Source: Branchiostoma belcheri | Lineage: Eukaryota > Chordata > Leptocardii > Amphioxiformes > Branchiostomatidae | DNA: 64,000 bases | Reading direction: 5' to 3' | NCBI RefSeq assembly: GCF_001625305.1 | Contig: NW_017804242.1 | Span: 7,381,428-7,445,427 of the forward strand | In this document: piece by piece, positions 63,752 to 64,000 of the stretch | Position numbering within the stretch: the first letter of the stretch is position 1 | How the letters are laid out: every line of letters starts with the position of its first letter | Made by a program: the position numbers and the translations under genes | The notes under the pieces: generated by a model | Databases searched by the model: none | Told to the model about the DNA's origin: nothing | What the model saw: only the letters and a program-made list of their open reading frames with translations

Positions 63752-64000
63752 TGACAGGATCGTCCTGTCAACAGCAGGAAATACTGCACTGCTGACAGGA
63801 TCGTCCTGTCAATAGCAGAAAATACTGCACTGCTGACAGGACGATCCTGTCAATAGCAGAAAATATTGCACTGCTGACAGGACGATCCTGTCAATAACAG
63901 GAAATACTGCATTGCTGACAGGATCGTCCTGTCAGCAGTGCCATTTTTGACACTGTTGACACGATCGTCCTGTCAGCAGTGCCATTTTTGGCTACTATTG
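63752..64000. repeat. tandem array of 41-bp units built on a 19-bp palindrome
   Basis: Palindrome starts at 63752, 63793, 63834, 63875, 63916 and 63957: stem TGACAGGA / TCCTGTCA around a 3-nt centre. The centre reads TCG in units 1, 2, 5 and 6 and CGA in units 3 and 4. The spacers are conserved (AGCAGAAAATACTGCACTGC). The array runs past the window edge, in the intron upstream of the first visible CHS exon. Confidence 0.95.

Noticed and set aside
63752-64000. CRISPR-like array
   Set aside because: Spacers are conserved between units, the host is a eukaryote, and the units are palindromes in an intron; it is a tandem satellite.

Overview
The window looks like nuclear DNA of an invertebrate chordate, most likely a lancelet (Branchiostoma). 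The DNA is AT-rich and the genes are split into many short exons with GT-AG introns. The C2H2 finger proteins are of the kind I associate with amphioxus, there is a mosaic animal chitin synthase, and SINEs, LINE 3' ends and MITEs are dense. There are no bacterial or viral genes. Exon boundaries were inferred by reading splice signals, reading phase and protein-family similarity; no transcript data were available.

Region 1 (1-27.8 kb, + strand) is one long gene, entered mid-gene. Its first exons encode most of a nicotinamide mononucleotide adenylyltransferase (NMNAT, the last step of NAD synthesis); the N-terminal nucleotide-binding exon lies left of the window. Seven further exons continue in one unbroken phase and add a tail of about 512 residues. 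The tail is acidic and low in complexity, with a short coiled coil, a His run and a C-terminal PDZ-ligand-like Thr-Trp-Val. An in-frame stop sits on the splice donor at the end of the NMNAT part, so a short enzyme and a long fusion could both be made. The introns hold two piggyBac-like MITEs in opposite orientation, other MITEs, SINEs, hammerhead-ribozyme-like motifs and a long TAA microsatellite. A possible small secreted-peptide exon lies on the - strand inside the second intron.

Region 2 (27.8-35.5 kb) has no recognisable host gene. It holds several LINE 3' ends, two of them an inverted pair, and a SINE.

Region 3 (35.5-42.2 kb) is an inverted duplication of about 2.5 kb per arm. Each arm carries a C2H2 zinc-finger gene with a non-coding first exon and one long coding exon, placed head to head. 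The left gene has 15 fingers and is intact; the right copy has 10 fingers and has lost the equivalent start codon. Direct copies of a ~740 bp repeat lie outside the arms.

Region 4 (45.2-63.7 kb, - strand) is a 27-exon chitin synthase missing its N-terminus (right of the window); about 1199 residues are readable in one consistent frame. All family catalytic motifs are present. A complete F5/8 type C (discoidin) module is spliced into the middle of the catalytic domain on phase-1 introns. The cytosolic loop before the last membrane segments carries a Pro-rich linker and two SAM domains, and the tail has PPxY and PDZ-ligand-like ends. One intron holds a partial duplicate of a catalytic exon. The window ends in a tandem array of 41-bp units, each built on a short palindrome.
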